Assembly (NCBI GenBank): GCA_025356075.1
Contig: JANXUT010000092.1
Location: 1 to 64,000, forward strand
Direction of reading: 5' to 3'
Source of the DNA: Pseudomonadota bacterium
GTDB lineage: Bacteria > Pseudomonadota > Gammaproteobacteria > Steroidobacterales > Steroidobacteraceae
Length of the DNA stretch: 64,000 nt
Shown here one piece after another: positions 17,112 through 29,893 of this stretch (the first letter of the stretch is position 1; every line of letters starts with the position of its first letter). The notes below the pieces were generated by a model. It saw only the letters and a program-made list of their open reading frames with translations. It ran no database searches and had not been told where the DNA came from. Both the position numbers and the translations under genes were made by a program.

Positions 17112-18374
17112 CTACGGCGAGCGCCGCCCGCCCTGCTTCGACGGGGCGGGACGCCGTGCCTTCTCCCTAAGCTCGTCGCTCGCCGTCTCGTAGGCCTTCG
17201 CGAAGTCCTCGGCGAAGGCGTGCGGCAGCCCCTCGGGCGCCATCTGCGCGAGCACCTTGTAGTACTCGGCGTACATTTCCCAGAACTTCTGGCCGGGATT
17301 GGCGGGCAGGGCGCCACTTCGTTTCAGCGTTTCCCCGAACTGCATCTCGAGCTGCTCGGGCGCGAAGCGCTTCAGGTACTCCGCGATCGCATCCTGCATC
17401 GCGACGTTGGTCGCCTGGTCGTGGCGCCTCAAGTCCGCGAAGCTCGCCCGCACCGCCTCGAGCGGCGTCAGGAAGCGCGTCGAACGCGGCGCGAACAGGC
17501 GCGCCAGCGCCTCATCGACGCTCGACAGCATCCGGAACGTGTTCTGCTCCACCGGCGTCACGGAGGTATCGTCGATGTGCAGGCGCCCGGTCTGCTCGGT
17601 GCGGTACTGAAGGCCCGTGATGAGGCCGAGGGCGAGCTCGCGCACGAGCTGGCCGGCGAGGGTGAGCACCGCCGTCGTGTGCTCGGTCGCAAGTGTCGAG
17701 GGATCGAGGCCGGCACCGCGGCAGAACGCCTGCAGCGCCGCGGTCGCGCCGCCAGGCGCCTCGCGCCGGGGCATCGCCGCCGTCGGCACGCTCTGGACGA
17801 CCGGGCGGGCCGCGCTCTTCTGCTCCGGCGCGCGTGCACTCGGCATCGGGATCGCCTGGCCGTAGGCATCGGAGACGAGCACGGCTTCCGCGCGCGGCGC
17901 GGGGGGCGGGTCGTCGGGGGGCGGGTTCGGGTCCTTGAGCAGGCGCTTCAGGTCGAGCTCGGCGCCGAGGTCCCCGTGGGTTGCGAGCGCGAAGTCCTCG
18001 GCGCCGGCGTCGACGCCGGCGGCGGAGCTCGCCTCGGGCGGGAAGTCGTTGTCGGGGCTGACGCTGACGATGAACTCGTACTCGCCCATCCGCACGTGGT
18101 CGCCATTGGTGACGGCGTGTGCGTTGTCGCGGCCGAGCGGGGTCGTGGCATCGTTCAGGAACGTGCCGTTGGAACTCGTGTCGACGATGAACCACGCGCC
18201 GCCGCGATAGGTGACGGAGGCGTGATGGCCGGAGAGATAACGCTCCGGATCCGGCAACGCCCAGTCATTGTCTGCCGCACGGCCGATCCGGCCGCCATGC
18301 ACGCCGAACACGCGCGTGGCGTGTTCACCGAGCCTGGCAACGTGGGGACCCGTGACACGGAGTCTCAGCGCCAT
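17112..18374 (-). CDS. FHA-domain protein, TagH/ImpI-like
   Basis: A 420-residue protein. Residues about 20-105 form a forkhead-associated domain with GRIGRAADNDWALPD, the SGHHASV motif and SSNGTFLN, the residues that bind phosphothreonine. A Pro/Ala-rich linker follows (about 135-205), then a C-terminal domain with FCRGAGLDPS, SVDEALARLF and FWEMYAEYY, which matches the TagH/ImpI domain of type VI secretion FHA proteins. No other T6SS gene or partner kinase is adjacent, so its role here is open; the kinase at 38985 is the only Ser/Thr kinase of eukaryotic type in the window. Confidence 0.85.
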   Translation of the reverse strand: MALRLRVTGPHVARLGEHATRVFGVHGGRIGRAADNDWALPDPERYLSGHHASVTYRGGAWFIVDTSSNGTFLNDATTPLGRDNAHAVTNGDHVRMGEYEFIVSVSPDNDFPPEASSAAGVDAGAEDFALATHGDLGAELDLKRLLKDPNPPPDDPPPAPRAEAVLVSDAYGQAIPMPSARAPEQKSAARPVVQSVPTAAMPRREAPGGATAALQAFCRGAGLDPSTLATEHTTAVLTLAGQLVRELALGLITGLQYRTEQTGRLHIDDTSVTPVEQNTFRMLSSVDEALARLFAPRSTRFLTPLEAVRASFADLRRHDQATNVAMQDAIAEYLKRFAPEQLEMQFGETLKRSGALPANPGQKFWEMYAEYYKVLAQMAPEGLPHAFAEDFAKAYETASDELREKARRPAPSKQGGRRSP

Positions 18375-18388
18375 ACCCTCTCCCCGGG

Positions 18389-18394
18389 TAATAT
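18389..18394 (+). promoter_or_regulatory. Candidate -10 element of the DUF1820 gene
   Basis: TAATAT in the gap between the divergent TagH-like and DUF1820 genes, 33 bases before the DUF1820 start. Confidence 0.4.
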
Positions 18395-18426
18395 GGCAAA
18401 GGGTAGCGCGAGTGCGAGTCCTACAG

Positions 18427-18768
18427 ATGGGTTCCAGTCACATTTTCAAGGTCCAGTTTGTCCGCGAGGGCAAGGTCTGGGAGATTTATGCCAAGAAAGT
18501 GACGCACGGCGGCCTGTTTGGCTTCATCGAAGTCGAGGACTTCGTCTTTGGCGAGCGCTCGACGGTCGTGGTAGACCCGTCCGAAGAGCGGGTCAAGAAC
18601 GAGTTCGAGGGCGTGAAGCGCACCTGGCTGCCGATGCACGCGGTGCTGCGCGTGGACGAGGTCAGGACGAGCGGCGTCGCCAAGATCACCGCCTACGAAG
18701 GCGGCAATGTCAGCCAGTTTCCGGTGCCGATCCCGACCCCCGTCACCGATCCCGGCAGCCGCCGCTAG
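18427..18768 (+). CDS. DUF1820 family protein
   Basis: A 113-residue protein of the DUF1820 family, recognisable by KVQFVREGKVWEIYAKKV, then FIEVEDFVFGER and EFEGVKRTWLPMHAVLRVDEV. It has no signal peptide or membrane segment and should be cytosolic. Function is unknown; the family is largely gammaproteobacterial. The ATG at 18427 is preferred because conservation starts right after it. It ends 71 bases before purL, which has its own -10-like element. Confidence 0.88.
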   Translation: MGSSHIFKVQFVREGKVWEIYAKKVTHGGLFGFIEVEDFVFGERSTVVVDPSEERVKNEFEGVKRTWLPMHAVLRVDEVRTSGVAKITAYEGGNVSQFPVPIPTPVTDPGSRR

Positions 18769-18794
18769 GGCGGGAGCGCGGCGCGCCGTTGCGG

Positions 18795-18800
18795 TAGAAT
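18795..18800 (+). promoter_or_regulatory. Candidate -10 element (TAGAAT) of purL
   Basis: TAGAAT in the context GCGGTAGAATGCGC, 39 bases before the chosen purL start. No clear -35 box. Confidence 0.45.
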
Positions 18801-18839
18801 GCGCCCCCGGCGGTGGCGCCGGCCGCACCCGAGTACCTG

Positions 18840-21800
18840 ATGCTGCTGCTGCCTGGGGCCCCGGCCCTATCCCGCTTCCGCCTCGACAAGCTCCTCGCCT
18901 CACTCCGCCTGCTGGATTCGCGCGTCGAGTCGCTCGCGGCGCATTTCCACCACTTCATCGACCTCGCGCGGCCGCTCTCGACGGCCGAAAGGCGCGTGCT
19001 CGAGCGGCTGCTCGAGTCGGACGTGGCGCCCGCGCTCCCGACCGCCGGCAGCCGCCTCGTCGCGATCCCGCGGCCGGGCACGATTTCGCCCTGGTCGAGC
19101 AAGGCGACCGACATCGCGCACGTCTGCGGCCTCGCCGCGGTGCACCGGATCGAGCGCGGCACGGTATTCACCCTCGGCGCGTCGAGCGCGCTCGAGGCCG
19201 AGGCGCTCAAGCGCCTCGAAGGCGCGCTCCACGACCGGATGATCGAGGCCATCGTCCTCGAGCTTGGCGCCGCGCAGGCGCTCTTTCGCGACGAGACCCC
19301 GCGGCCGCTCGCCGAGGTCCCGCTCGGGGCCGACGGGGCGGCGGCGCTCAGGCGCGCCGACCGGCGCCTCGGGCTCGCGCTCTCGCCCGATGAAGTCGAC
19401 TACCTGGTGGCGGCCTACGCGCGCCTCGCGCGGGACCCCACCGACGTCGAGCTCATGATGTTCGCGCAGGCGAACTCCGAGCACTGCCGCCACAAGATCT
19501 TCAACGCCGACTGGATCATCGACGGCGTGGCGGAGCCTAAGTCGCTGTTCGCGATGATCAGGAACACGCACGCGAGGCACCCCGCGGGCGTCCTGTCCGC
19601 CTACCGTGACAACGCGGCGGTCATCGAGGGCACGCACGCCGAGCGGCTCATCGCGGATCCTTTGGCGCACGGCTACCGCTACTCGCGCGAGCCCATCGAC
19701 ATCGTCATGAAGGTCGAGACGCACAACCATCCGACCGCGATCTCGCCGTTCCCGGGCGCATCGACGGGATCTGGCGGCGAGATCCGCGACGAGGGTGCGA
19801 CCGGGCGGGGCGCGAAGCCCAAGGCGGGGCTCACCGGCTTCTCGGTCTCAAATCTGAGGATCCCGGGCTTCGTGCAGCCGTGGGAGGGACCGGAGGCGAA
19901 GTCCCCGCGCATCGCCCCGCCGCTCGAGATCATGCTCGAGGGACCCTTGGGCGCCGCCGCGTTCAACAACGAGTTCGGCCGGCCCGGCATCGTCGGGTAT
20001 TTCCGCACCTTCGAGCAGCGCATCGCCGGCGACCCGCCGGGTGTGACGCGCGGCTACCACAAGCCGATCATGCTGGCCGGCGGCCTCGGCAACATCCGCC
20101 GTGAGCACGTCGAGAAGTCGGACGTGCCGCCGGGAGCGAAGCTCATCGTGCTTGGCGGGCCCGCGATGCTGATCGGCTTAGGCGGCGGCGCGGCGTCCTC
20201 GGTCGGCAGCGGCGCGAGCGCGGCGGATCTCGACTTTGCGTCGGTGCAGCGCGGCAACCCCGAGATGCAGCGCCGGGCGCAGGAGGTCATCGATCGGTGC
20301 TGGAGCCTCGGTCGCGAGAACCCGATCCTCCTCGTCCACGACGTCGGTGCGGGCGGTCTCTCGAACGCGGTTCCCGAGGCCATCGCGCACAGCGCACGCG
20401 GCGGGCAGATCGAGCTTCGCTCGATTCCGACCGACGAGGCGGGATTGTCGCCGCTCGAGCTTTGGTGCAACGAGGCGCAGGAGCGCTACGTACTGTGCGT
20501 GGACCCTAAGCGCCTCGAGCTCTTCGAGACGCTGTGCGCGCGCGAGCGCTGCCCGTTCGCGGTGATCGGCGAGATCACCGACGACGGCGAGCTCAACGTG
20601 AGCGATCGGCTCACCGGCACCGCCGCGGTCGCGATGCCGATCGAGGTGCTGCTCGGCAAGCCCCCGAAGATGACCCGCCACGGCGAGCGGCGCGAGCGAG
20701 CGCGCGAGCCGCTCGCGAGCCGTGCCATCGAGGTGCGCGAGGCCGCCTACCGGCTGCTGCACCTGCCGACCGTCGCCGACAAGACGTTCCTCGTCACGAT
20801 CGGCGATCGCACCGTCGGCGGGCTCATCAGCCGCGACTCGATGGTCGGCCCGTGGCAAGTGCCGGTCAGCGACTGCGCCGTGACGCTCGCGGGCTACCGC
20901 ACGCACGCGGGCGAGGCGATGGCGCTCGGCGAGAGGACGCCGGTCGCGCTCCTCGACGGGCCGGCCTCGGGGCGCCTGGCGGTCGGCGAGGCGATCACCA
21001 ACATCGCCGCCGCCGACATCGGCAGCCTCGGCGATGTGAAGCTCTCCGCCAACTGGATGGCGGCCGCCGGGGACCCGGCCGAGGATGCGACGCTCTTCGA
21101 TACCGTGCGCGCGGTCGGCGAGGAGCTCTGCCCGGCGCTCGGCATTGCGATACCGGTCGGCAAGGATTCTCTCTCGATGCGCTCGGGCTGGACGGAGCCC
21201 GCGGGCGAGCGCTCCGTCTGGTCGCCCGTGTCGCTGATTGTCTCGGCGTTTGCGCCCGTCCGGGATGCGAGGCGCACGCTCACCCCGGAGTTCGGGCGCG
21301 AGGCCGGCGCGACGACGCTCGTGCTCATCGATCTCGGTCGCGGCCGCAATCGCCTCGGCGCTTCCTGCCTTGCGCAGGTCTACGGCGTCCTCGGCGCAGA
21401 GCCCGCCGATCTCGACGACCCCGCGCTCCTGCGCGGGTTCTTCGCGGCCGTGCGCGCCGCCTCCGACGCAGGTCTCCTGCTCGCCTACCACGACCGCTCC
21501 GACGGCGGCCTCTTCGTGACGCTCGCCGAGATGGCCTTCGCGAGCGGCAAGGGCGTGCGGATCGACTTGGGCAGCGCGAGCGTCGCCGGGGATGATCCCG
21601 TCGCCGCGCTCTTTGCCGAGGAGCTCGGCGCCGTCGTCGAGGTGCGCGATGCGGATCTTCAGGCGCTTCAGGCGCTCCTCGCGCGCCACGGGCTCGAGGG
21701 CCTCGGCCGGGCCATAGGCCGCCCGACCAACGCGCGGCGGCTCGTGGTCGACTCGGGCGGGCGGCGGGTGCTTGATGAGTCGTTGACGGAGCTGCGCCGC

Positions 21801-22739
21801 GCCTGGTCGGCGACCAGTTACCGGATGCGGGAGCTCAGGGACGACCCGGAGTGCGCGCGCGAGGAATACGCCGCGCTCGCCGACGAGGCGGACCCGGGGC
21901 TCAGCTGCGCGCTCAGCTTCGATCCCGAGGAGGACGTCGCGGCGCCCTACATCGCGCGCGGCGCGCGGCCGCGGGTGGCGATCCTGCGGGAGCAAGGCGT
22001 CAACAGCCACGTCGAGATGGCGGCGGTGTTCGAGCGCGCGGGCTTCGCGCCCGACGACATCCACATGACCGACGTGCTGTCGGGTCGCGTGCAGCTCTCG
22101 GGCTACCCGGTGCTCGTCGCCTGCGGCGGCTTCTCCTACGGCGACGTGCTGGGCGCCGGCGAGGGCTGGGCGAAGTCCATCCTCTTCAACGCCCGTGCGC
22201 GCGAGGAGTTCGCGGCGTTCTTTGATCGGAGCGACACGCTGTCGCTTGGGGTCTGCAACGGCTGCCAGATGTTCGCGGCGCTCGGCGAGCTGATTCCCGG
22301 GAGTGCGCACTGGCCGCGCTTTCGGAAGAACCGCTCCGAGCAGTTCGAGGGGCGCCTCTCGCTGGTCGAGGTGCAGGAGTCGGCATCGCCCTTCTTCGCC
22401 GGCATGGCGGGCTCGCGCCTCGCGGTCGCGGTCGCGCACGGCGAGGGAAGGGCGGAGTTCGCGAACGAAGCCGACCTTCTGGCGCTGGGCGCCGCGCGCG
22501 GCATCGCGCTTCGCCACGTCGATGGCGGCGGGCGGCCGGCGCTGACGTACCCTTCGAACCCCAACGGCTCGCCCGGCGGCATTGCGGCGATCACCTCGAG
22601 CGATGGCCGCGTGACGCTCACGATGCCGCACCCGGAGCGCGTGTTCCGGGCGGTGCAGAATTCGTGGGCTCCGCGCGCGTGGCGCGAGGACTCGGGCTGG
22701 ATGCGCTTCTTCAGAAACGCCCGCGTCGCGCTTGGCTGA
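18840..22739 (+). CDS. purL: Phosphoribosylformylglycinamidine synthase (large, single-chain)
   Basis: About 1299 residues, the length of the single-chain gammaproteobacterial enzyme. It converts FGAR, glutamine and ATP to FGAM in purine synthesis. The N-terminal domain begins [29 protein letters not shown] and [20 protein letters not shown] mark the AIRS-like core with active-site residues; [15 protein letters not shown] follows. The C-terminal glutaminase has the nucleophile Cys in [10 protein letters not shown] and the HPE of [11 protein letters not shown] choose ATG at 18840 by comparison with known N-termini; an upstream GTG at 18813 would add nine residues. It is followed after 9 bases by the stop of a convergent gene. 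Confidence 0.96.
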   Translation: MLLLPGAPALSRFRLDKLLASLRLLDSRVESLAAHFHHFIDLARPLSTAERRVLERLLESDVAPALPTAGSRLVAIPRPGTISPWSSKATDIAHVCGLAAVHRIERGTVFTLGASSALEAEALKRLEGALHDRMIEAIVLELGAAQALFRDETPRPLAEVPLGADGAAALRRADRRLGLALSPDEVDYLVAAYARLARDPTDVELMMFAQANSEHCRHKIFNADWIIDGVAEPKSLFAMIRNTHARHPAGVLSAYRDNAAVIEGTHAERLIADPLAHGYRYSREPIDIVMKVETHNHPTAISPFPGASTGSGGEIRDEGATGRGAKPKAGLTGFSVSNLRIPGFVQPWEGPEAKSPRIAPPLEIMLEGPLGAAAFNNEFGRPGIVGYFRTFEQRIAGDPPGVTRGYHKPIMLAGGLGNIRREHVEKSDVPPGAKLIVLGGPAMLIGLGGGAASSVGSGASAADLDFASVQRGNPEMQRRAQEVIDRCWSLGRENPILLVHDVGAGGLSNAVPEAIAHSARGGQIELRSIPTDEAGLSPLELWCNEAQERYVLCVDPKRLELFETLCARERCPFAVIGEITDDGELNVSDRLTGTAAVAMPIEVLLGKPPKMTRHGERRERAREPLASRAIEVREAAYRLLHLPTVADKTFLVTIGDRTVGGLISRDSMVGPWQVPVSDCAVTLAGYRTHAGEAMALGERTPVALLDGPASGRLAVGEAITNIAAADIGSLGDVKLSANWMAAAGDPAEDATLFDTVRAVGEELCPALGIAIPVGKDSLSMRSGWTEPAGERSVWSPVSLIVSAFAPVRDARRTLTPEFGREAGATTLVLIDLGRGRNRLGASCLAQVYGVLGAEPADLDDPALLRGFFAAVRAASDAGLLLAYHDRSDGGLFVTLAEMAFASGKGVRIDLGSASVAGDDPVAALFAEELGAVVEVRDADLQALQALLARHGLEGLGRAIGRPTNARRLVVDSGGRRVLDESLTELRRAWSATSYRMRELRDDPECAREEYAALADEADPGLSCALSFDPEEDVAAPYIARGARPRVAILREQGVNSHVEMAAVFERAGFAPDDIHMTDVLSGRVQLSGYPVLVACGGFSYGDVLGAGEGWAKSILFNARAREEFAAFFDRSDTLSLGVCNGCQMFAALGELIPGSAHWPRFRKNRSEQFEGRLSLVEVQESASPFFAGMAGSRLAVAVAHGEGRAEFANEADLLALGAARGIALRHVDGGGRPALTYPSNPNGSPGGIAAITSSDGRVTLTMPHPERVFRAVQNSWAPRAWREDSGWMRFFRNARVALG

Positions 22740-22748
22740 GACTCGCCG

Positions 22749-23459
22749 CTAGGTCGCGGCCTGGCTGAGCGGGGTCACCTTCGCCGCGCTTTCGCCCGCG
22801 AAGTAGCGCCTCACCATCATGGCCTGCTGCAGGCGGCCCTTGCGCACGTAGCTCTGGTAAAGGAGGTCCTTCATGGCCTCCAGCAGCACGCCCGCGGTCG
22901 TCGTGTCGAGCGTCGGCATGTTCGACTGCGGTTCGGCATCGCTGCCGAAGAGCACCTTGCGGACCATGTTGAACGTGTCCTGGTCGAGCTCGGCCATCTC
23001 GCGCACGTCATTCAACTGATCGAACATCCTGAGCTTGCCGTTCTCGCCGAGATCCGCGAATACCGCCTGCGCCGTGCGGCGGCACATCGAGGCGAAGGCG
23101 TTGTAGCAGCCGGCCGAATAGGTCGCGAGCGCCTCGCGAAACACCACCTCCGCCTCGTCGGGGAGGTAGGTGAACGGAAACTTCTCCTTGGCGTGCTCGA
23201 GTTCCTGGTAGTGCGTGCCGAGCTCGATCCGGCTGCCCGCGTACATCTTGACCGGGTACTTGAGGAAGATCGGCGAGTTGCAGGAATCGCAGCGATAGAC
23301 GATGCCGACGTGGCTGGGCTTCAGCTCCATCAGTTGCGCGTACTGCGGCACCGACACCGGCGTCAGGTGCGAGAGGACCTGGCAGTGCGGGCACTCGAGC
23401 GCGAAATTGTGTGCATGGCCGTGATGCAACGTGCCGGCCGAATCCAGATAGATCGACAT
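22749..23459 (-). CDS. DUF4145 domain protein with zinc-ribbon-like N-terminus
   Basis: A 236-residue cytosolic protein. Two cysteine pairs, CPHC (near 24-27) and CDSC (near 57-60), suggest a small zinc ribbon. The rest is helical with AEVVFREALATYSAGCYNAFASMCRRTAQAVFADLG, typical of the DUF4145 domain, which appears alone and in restriction or anti-phage proteins but has no settled function. It is transcribed toward purL; a TAGACT element on the minus strand at 23553-23548 may be its -10 box. It is probably a single-gene unit. Confidence 0.8.
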   Translation of the reverse strand: MSIYLDSAGTLHHGHAHNFALECPHCQVLSHLTPVSVPQYAQLMELKPSHVGIVYRCDSCNSPIFLKYPVKMYAGSRIELGTHYQELEHAKEKFPFTYLPDEAEVVFREALATYSAGCYNAFASMCRRTAQAVFADLGENGKLRMFDQLNDVREMAELDQDTFNMVRKVLFGSDAEPQSNMPTLDTTTAGVLLEAMKDLLYQSYVRKGRLQQAMMVRRYFAGESAAKVTPLSQAAT

Positions 23460-23618
23460 GCGGGCTCCGCGGCAGCCCGGCCGGTTGTCGTGCGACCGCC
23501 GTGGGTTCGGCGGATATCCCCAGAAGAGGCGCGGGCTTGCGAGCTTTAGTCTACCCGAACCGCGCGCGCCAACCCGCCCGTTGGGGGCTCGGCGCGGGCC
23601 TACGACATAATCCGGGGG

Positions 23619-25135
23619 CTAGCCGTCGAGACGGCCCTTCAAGAGGCCCGCCACGGCCCCGGAATCGACGAGGGCGGCCGCCGCCCGGATGTCGCCGTCG
23701 AGGCGATGGTCGCGCGGCTGGTAGGGCACGGTGCGGCGCAGGAGCGCGTGCAGTTCCTCGAGCGCCGGGGTGGTCTTGAGCGGCCGCTGGCTGTCGAGCG
23801 CGTGGCCGGCGACGAGGAGCTCGATTGCGAGGATCGCGCTCATGTTCTCGCAGACCAGCAGGAGCTTGTGGCCGGCCCACGGCGCCATGCTGACGTGGTC
23901 CTCCTGGCCGGCCGAGGTCGGGATGCTGTCGACCGAGGCGGGGTGGGCGAGCGTTTTGTTCTCCGAGGCGAGTGCGGCGGCCGTCACGTGCGCGAGCATG
24001 TAGCCGGACTCAAGTCCGGGCTCGCTCGTCAGGAACATGCTGAGCGAGGGGTTGACGCGGCGGTTGAGGAGATCGATGCGCCGCTCGGCGATGGAGGCGA
24101 CGTCGGTGAGTGCGATGGCGAGGAAGTCGGCGACAAGGCCGATGGGAGCGGCGTGGAAGTTGCCGCCGGAGAGGATGTCCTCGCCGAAGATGAGCGGGTT
24201 GTCGGATACCCCGTTCACCTCGCCCGCGAGCACGCGCCCGGCGTGCTCGAGCGTGTCCCACGCGCCGCCGGCGACCTGCGGCAGGCAGCGCACCGCGTAC
24301 GGATCCTGGACGCGGTCGCACTCGGCGTGGCTCGAGTGGAGCGTGCTGTCACCCAGCAGCGAGAGGATCGCGGCGGCGACCTTGCGCTGGCCCGCCTGGC
24401 CGCGCGCCGCGTGGATGCGCGCATCGAAGGGCACGTGGCTGCCGGCGAGCGCCTCGACGGTGAGCGCGCCGATGACGAGCGTGCTCTCGAGGAGTCGCTT
24501 CGCGCGCTGCCAGCCGGCGATCGCGAGCGCCGTCGACACCTGCGTGCCGTTCAGGAGCGCGAGCCCCTCCTTGGCTTGAAGCGTGAAGGGCTCAAAGCCC
24601 GCCGCCTGGCACACCGCCGGCCCCTCGAGCGTGCGGCCCTCGTGCTCCGCCGTCCCCTCGCCGATCAGCGCGAGCGCGAGGTGCGCGAGCGGCGCCAAGT
24701 CCCCCGACGCCCCGACCGAGCCGCGACCCGGGATCCGCGGCAGCACGTCGGCGGCGAGGAGCTTCAGAAGCGTCTCCACGAGCGGCGGGCGGATGCCCGA
24801 GAAGCCCGCCGCGAGGTTGTTCGCCTTCAGCAGCAGGATCCGCCGCACGTGCTCGGGGCTGAGCGGCGCGCCGACGCCGGCGGCGTGGCTGCGCACGAGG
24901 TTCGCCTGCAGGTTCAGGAGCTGGTCGGGCGCGATCCGCTTGTTGGCGAAGACGCCGAACCCGGTCGTGATGCCGTAGCTCGCCTGGCCGCGCGCGACCG
25001 CATGATCGACCGCCCGGCGGCTCGCCTGCATCCGTTCGAGCGCGGCGGGCTCGATGCGGAAGCGGCCGCGCGGCGCCAGCTCGGCGACCGTGCGTAGCGC
25101 GAGGTCCTGGCCATTGAGCGAATGCGCGGCAGTGG

Positions 25136-25139
<4 letters not shown>
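23619..25139 (-). CDS. hutH: Histidine ammonia-lyase
   Basis: A 506-residue aromatic ammonia-lyase. The Ala-Ser-Gly tripeptide that cyclises to the MIO cofactor is at 144-146 within GSVGASGDLAPL. The SHAAGVG loop (84-90), rather than a TAL/PAL type loop, points to histidine as substrate, giving urocanate and ammonia. YGITTGFGVFANKRI and the C-terminal SAGQEDHVSM are also typical. The start is the ATG overlapping the ettA stop (ATGA). No hutU, hutI or hutG is nearby, so degradation genes must be elsewhere or urocanate is an end product. Confidence 0.93.
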
Positions 25140-26803
<1,664 letters not shown>

Positions 26804-26938
26804 GGTCGGGTTGCCTGGAACCGGGAGGGAAGCGGAGGGGCCGCGATTATCGGGCAGCCGACCCAAAGCCGCCAGCGGCCGGGCCCCCGGGCGGGTCGCC
26901 GGACTGACCGGCCGCGCCAATGCTGCTAGGCTCGGGAC

Positions 26939-27901
26939 ATGCGCCGCGGCCGACCGAACACCTGCCTCGTGGCCGGCGAGAAGATCGCCCGCTACGGCTT
27001 CGGCGAGGGCCACCCCTTCGGCCCCGATCGCCACGACGCCTTCATGCGGGAGTTGAAGGCGGAGGAGCTCGACGGGGTCGTCGAGACGCTCGAGCCCCGC
27101 GCGGCGACCCGGGCCGAGCTTGAGACGTTCCACCAGAGCGGCTACGTCGAGCTCGTGGCCGATCGCTCGCGCACCGGCCAGGGTTTCCTCGATGCGGGCG
27201 ATACGCCCGCGTTTCGCGGCGTGTTCGAGGCGGCGAGCAACGTGGTCGGCGCCTCGCTGGTCGCGACCCAGGCGATCATGGAGGGACGCTTCAAGCGCGG
27301 CTTCGTGCCGATCGCCGGGCTCCACCACGCCGCGCGCTCGGGGGCGGCGGGCTTTTGCGTCTTCAACGACTGCGCGATCGTCATCGAGCAGCTCAGGCAT
27401 CGCTGGGGCCTGAAGCGCGTCGCCTACGTCGACATCGACGCGCACCACGGCGATGGCGTCTTCTACGCGTTCGAGGACGACCCTGACCTGAGCTTCGCCG
27501 ACATCCACGAGGACGGTCGCTACCTCTATCCCGGCACCGGTGCCGCCGAGGAGACCGGCCTCGGGGCCGCCGTTGGCACCAAGCTCAACATCCCGCTCGC
27601 GCCAGGCTCCGGCGACAGCGCGTTCTGGCCGGCGTGGGAGCGGATCGAGCAGTACCTCGAGGCGAGGAAGCCCGAGTTCATCGTGTTCCAATGCGGCGCC
27701 GACAGTCTCGAAGGCGACCCGATCACGCATTTGAGGTTCTCCGAGGAGGCGCACGCGCACGCGGCGGCCCGCCTCGCCGGCATGGCCGACCGCCTGTGCG
27801 AGGGGCGGGTGCTCGGGCTCGGCGGCGGCGGCTACAACCGCCGCAACCTCGCGCGGGCCTGGAGCCGCGTGGTGCGCAGCTTCCTCGAGCACGAGAGCTG
27901 A
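26939..27901 (+). CDS. Histone deacetylase / AcuC-like family protein
   Basis: A 320-residue zinc-dependent deacetylase of the arginase/deacetylase fold. GLHHAARSGAAGFCVFND carries the tandem active-site histidines, VDIDAHHGDGV the Asp and His zinc ligands, and FQCGADSLEGDPI the second Asp ligand. GLGGGGYN closes the pocket. Bacterial members deacetylate acetyl-lysine (AcuC), polyamines or acetylated small molecules; substrate is uncertain. It is divergent from ettA with 135 bases between, and stands before the glyA promoter. Confidence 0.9.
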   Translation: MRRGRPNTCLVAGEKIARYGFGEGHPFGPDRHDAFMRELKAEELDGVVETLEPRAATRAELETFHQSGYVELVADRSRTGQGFLDAGDTPAFRGVFEAASNVVGASLVATQAIMEGRFKRGFVPIAGLHHAARSGAAGFCVFNDCAIVIEQLRHRWGLKRVAYVDIDAHHGDGVFYAFEDDPDLSFADIHEDGRYLYPGTGAAEETGLGAAVGTKLNIPLAPGSGDSAFWPAWERIEQYLEARKPEFIVFQCGADSLEGDPITHLRFSEEAHAHAAARLAGMADRLCEGRVLGLGGGGYNRRNLARAWSRVVRSFLEHES

Positions 27902-27949
27902 CGACCCGAAAAGTGGCGCGCGACGGGGGCCTCGAGGCTGCAATTCCGC

Positions 27950-27955
27950 TAGAAT
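27950..27955 (+). promoter_or_regulatory. Candidate -10 element (TAGAAT) of glyA
   Basis: TAGAAT 67 bases before glyA. No PurR operator or riboswitch was recognised in the short leader. Confidence 0.4.
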
Positions 27956-28022
27956 CGTGGGATTCCGCTAGCCTCTGGTTCCGCCCGATACCCCGTCCAC
28001 CAGCCCTGGGACTCTGCGCCTC

Positions 28023-29330
28023 ATGTTCGATCCGAGAATGACGATTGGAAGCTTCGATCCTGAGCTCGCCGCGGCCATCGCCGCCGAGCGCCACCGCCAG
28101 GAACAGCACATCGAGCTCATTGCCTCCGAGAACTACGCGAGTCCCCGCGTGCTCGAGGCGCAGGGCTCCGTGCTCACCAACAAGTACGCCGAGGGCTATC
28201 CCGGCAAGCGCTACTACGGTGGCTGCGAGTTCGTCGACATCGCCGAGCAGCTGGCGATTGATCGCGTCAAGCAGCTCTTCGGCGCCGCGTACGCGAACGT
28301 GCAGCCGCACTCGGGCTCGCAGGCGAACGGCGCGGTCTACTTCGCGCTCCTCAATCCCGGCGACACCATCCTCGGCATGAGCCTCGATCATGGCGGGCAC
28401 CTGACGCACGGCGCGAAGGTCAACCTGTCCGGCAAGGTGTTCAAGGCGGTGCAGTACGGCATCAAGCCCGACAGCGGCGAGATCGACTACGACCAGGTCG
28501 AGAGCCTCGCGCAGGAGCACCGGCCGAAGCTGATCATCGCGGGCTTTTCCGCCTACTCGCGCGTCATCGACTGGGCGCGATTCCGGAAAATCGCCGATGC
28601 CACGGGCGCGCTCTTCATGGTGGACATGGCGCACGTGGCGGGCCTTTGCGCCACTGGCGTCTACCCGAACCCGGTCCCGCATGCCCACGTCGTGACCTCC
28701 ACGACCCACAAGACGCTGCGCGGCCCGCGCGGCGGCGTGATCCTCTCGAACGCGGGCGAGGAAATCACCAAGAAGCTCTCCTCGAGCGTCTTCCCGGGCA
28801 CGCAGGGTGGCCCGCTCATGCACGTGATCGCCGCCAAGGCGGTCGCGTTCCTCGAGGCGCTGCAGCCGGAGTTCACGATCTACCAGCGTCAGGTCGTCGC
28901 GAACGCGCGCGCCATGGCCGCCGCGTTCATGAAGCGCGACTACCGCATCGTCTCCGGCGGCACCGACAACCACCTCTTCCTGCTCGACCTGATCGCGAAG
29001 AACGTCACCGGCAAGGACGCGGACGCGGCGCTTGGTGCCGCGCACATCACCGTCAACAAGAACGCGGTGCCGAACGACCCGCGCCCGCCGATGATCACGA
29101 GCGGGCTGCGGATCGGGACGCCGGCGGTGACGACCCGCGGCTTCAAGGAGCCGGAGGTCGAGCTCCTCGCGAACCTGATCTCCGACCTCCTCGACAACTT
29201 GGCCGCGCGCGCCCACTTAGGTACTCCCGACGGCAAGGGCGGCGTCAAGGCGGAGGAGGCGGTCATCGCGCGCGTGCGCGGCGAAGTCGAGAAGATCTGC
29301 CGGCGCTTCCCCGTCTACGGCGCGGCGTGA
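28023..29330 (+). CDS. glyA: Serine hydroxymethyltransferase
   Basis: A 435-residue PLP enzyme that interconverts serine and glycine while charging tetrahydrofolate. [16 protein letters not shown] at the N-terminus, the PLP lysine in [14 protein letters not shown] and [13 protein letters not shown] are all present. It is slightly longer than the 417 residues of E. coli; a second ATG 15 bases on ([10 protein letters not shown]) is an alternative start. It is followed 20 bases later by nrdR; glyA-nrdR-ribD is a widespread order. Confidence 0.96.
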   Translation: MFDPRMTIGSFDPELAAAIAAERHRQEQHIELIASENYASPRVLEAQGSVLTNKYAEGYPGKRYYGGCEFVDIAEQLAIDRVKQLFGAAYANVQPHSGSQANGAVYFALLNPGDTILGMSLDHGGHLTHGAKVNLSGKVFKAVQYGIKPDSGEIDYDQVESLAQEHRPKLIIAGFSAYSRVIDWARFRKIADATGALFMVDMAHVAGLCATGVYPNPVPHAHVVTSTTHKTLRGPRGGVILSNAGEEITKKLSSSVFPGTQGGPLMHVIAAKAVAFLEALQPEFTIYQRQVVANARAMAAAFMKRDYRIVSGGTDNHLFLLDLIAKNVTGKDADAALGAAHITVNKNAVPNDPRPPMITSGLRIGTPAVTTRGFKEPEVELLANLISDLLDNLAARAHLGTPDGKGGVKAEEAVIARVRGEVEKICRRFPVYGAA

Positions 29331-29350
29331 CGCCTTAAGGGGCTGGCCTC

Positions 29351-29893
29351 GTGCACTGCCCGTTCTGTGGCCACATCGAGACGAAGGTGACCGACTCGCG
29401 CCTCGCCGCCGAGGGCCGGCAGATCAGGCGGCGGCGCGAGTGCCTGGCGTGCGGCGAGCGCTATACGACCTTCGAGACGGCGGAGCTGCTCATGCCGCAA
29501 GTCGTCAAGAGCGACCAGACGCGCGAGCCCTTCGATGAACACAAGCTGCGCTCCGGCATGCTGAAGGCGCTCGAGAAGCGCCCCGTCGCGAACGATGCGA
29601 CGGAAGCCGCGATCGGGCGCATCTGCCACAAGCTTCGGAGCCTCGGCGAGCGCGAGGTGCCGGCGCGCCAGCTCGGCGAGATGGTCATGGAGGAGCTGAG
29701 GCACCTCGACGAGGTCGCCTACGTGCGCTTCGCCTCCGTCTACCGGAGCTTCCAGGACGTCGAGGCCTTCCACGACGAGATCGCGCACCTGCGGCATCGC
29801 CGCCGCCGCGACGATACGACCGGCCAGCTCTCGTTCCTCGAGGGCAGCGCGGGGCCCCAGGACAAGGGCAAGAAGCGCGAGCGCGACAAATGA
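29351..29893 (+). CDS. nrdR: Transcriptional repressor NrdR
   Basis: A 180-residue repressor of ribonucleotide reductase genes. The zinc ribbon uses Cys3, Cys6, Cys31 and Cys34 (MHCPFC...[12 protein letters not shown]). The ATP-cone domain follows, with [23 protein letters not shown], where ATP/dATP binding controls oligomerisation. The C-terminal tail past residue 150 is basic and somewhat longer than usual. It starts with GTG preceded by AAGGGG, and its end overlaps ribD (ATGA). Confidence 0.95.
   Translation: MHCPFCGHIETKVTDSRLAAEGRQIRRRRECLACGERYTTFETAELLMPQVVKSDQTREPFDEHKLRSGMLKALEKRPVANDATEAAIGRICHKLRSLGEREVPARQLGEMVMEELRHLDEVAYVRFASVYRSFQDVEAFHDEIAHLRHRRRRDDTTGQLSFLEGSAGPQDKGKKRERDK

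Noticed and set aside
15579-18797. Very long open frame (over 1000 codons) on the plus strand across mltF, tRNA-Ser and the TagH-like gene
   Set aside because: Its translation is Arg/Val/Glu-rich with no family motifs and it runs through a tRNA; it is the antisense shadow of real GC-rich genes.
20178-22631. Open frame of about 800 codons opposite purL
   Set aside because: purL shows all catalytic motifs on the plus strand; the opposite frame has the Arg/His/Ala-rich composition of a shadow.
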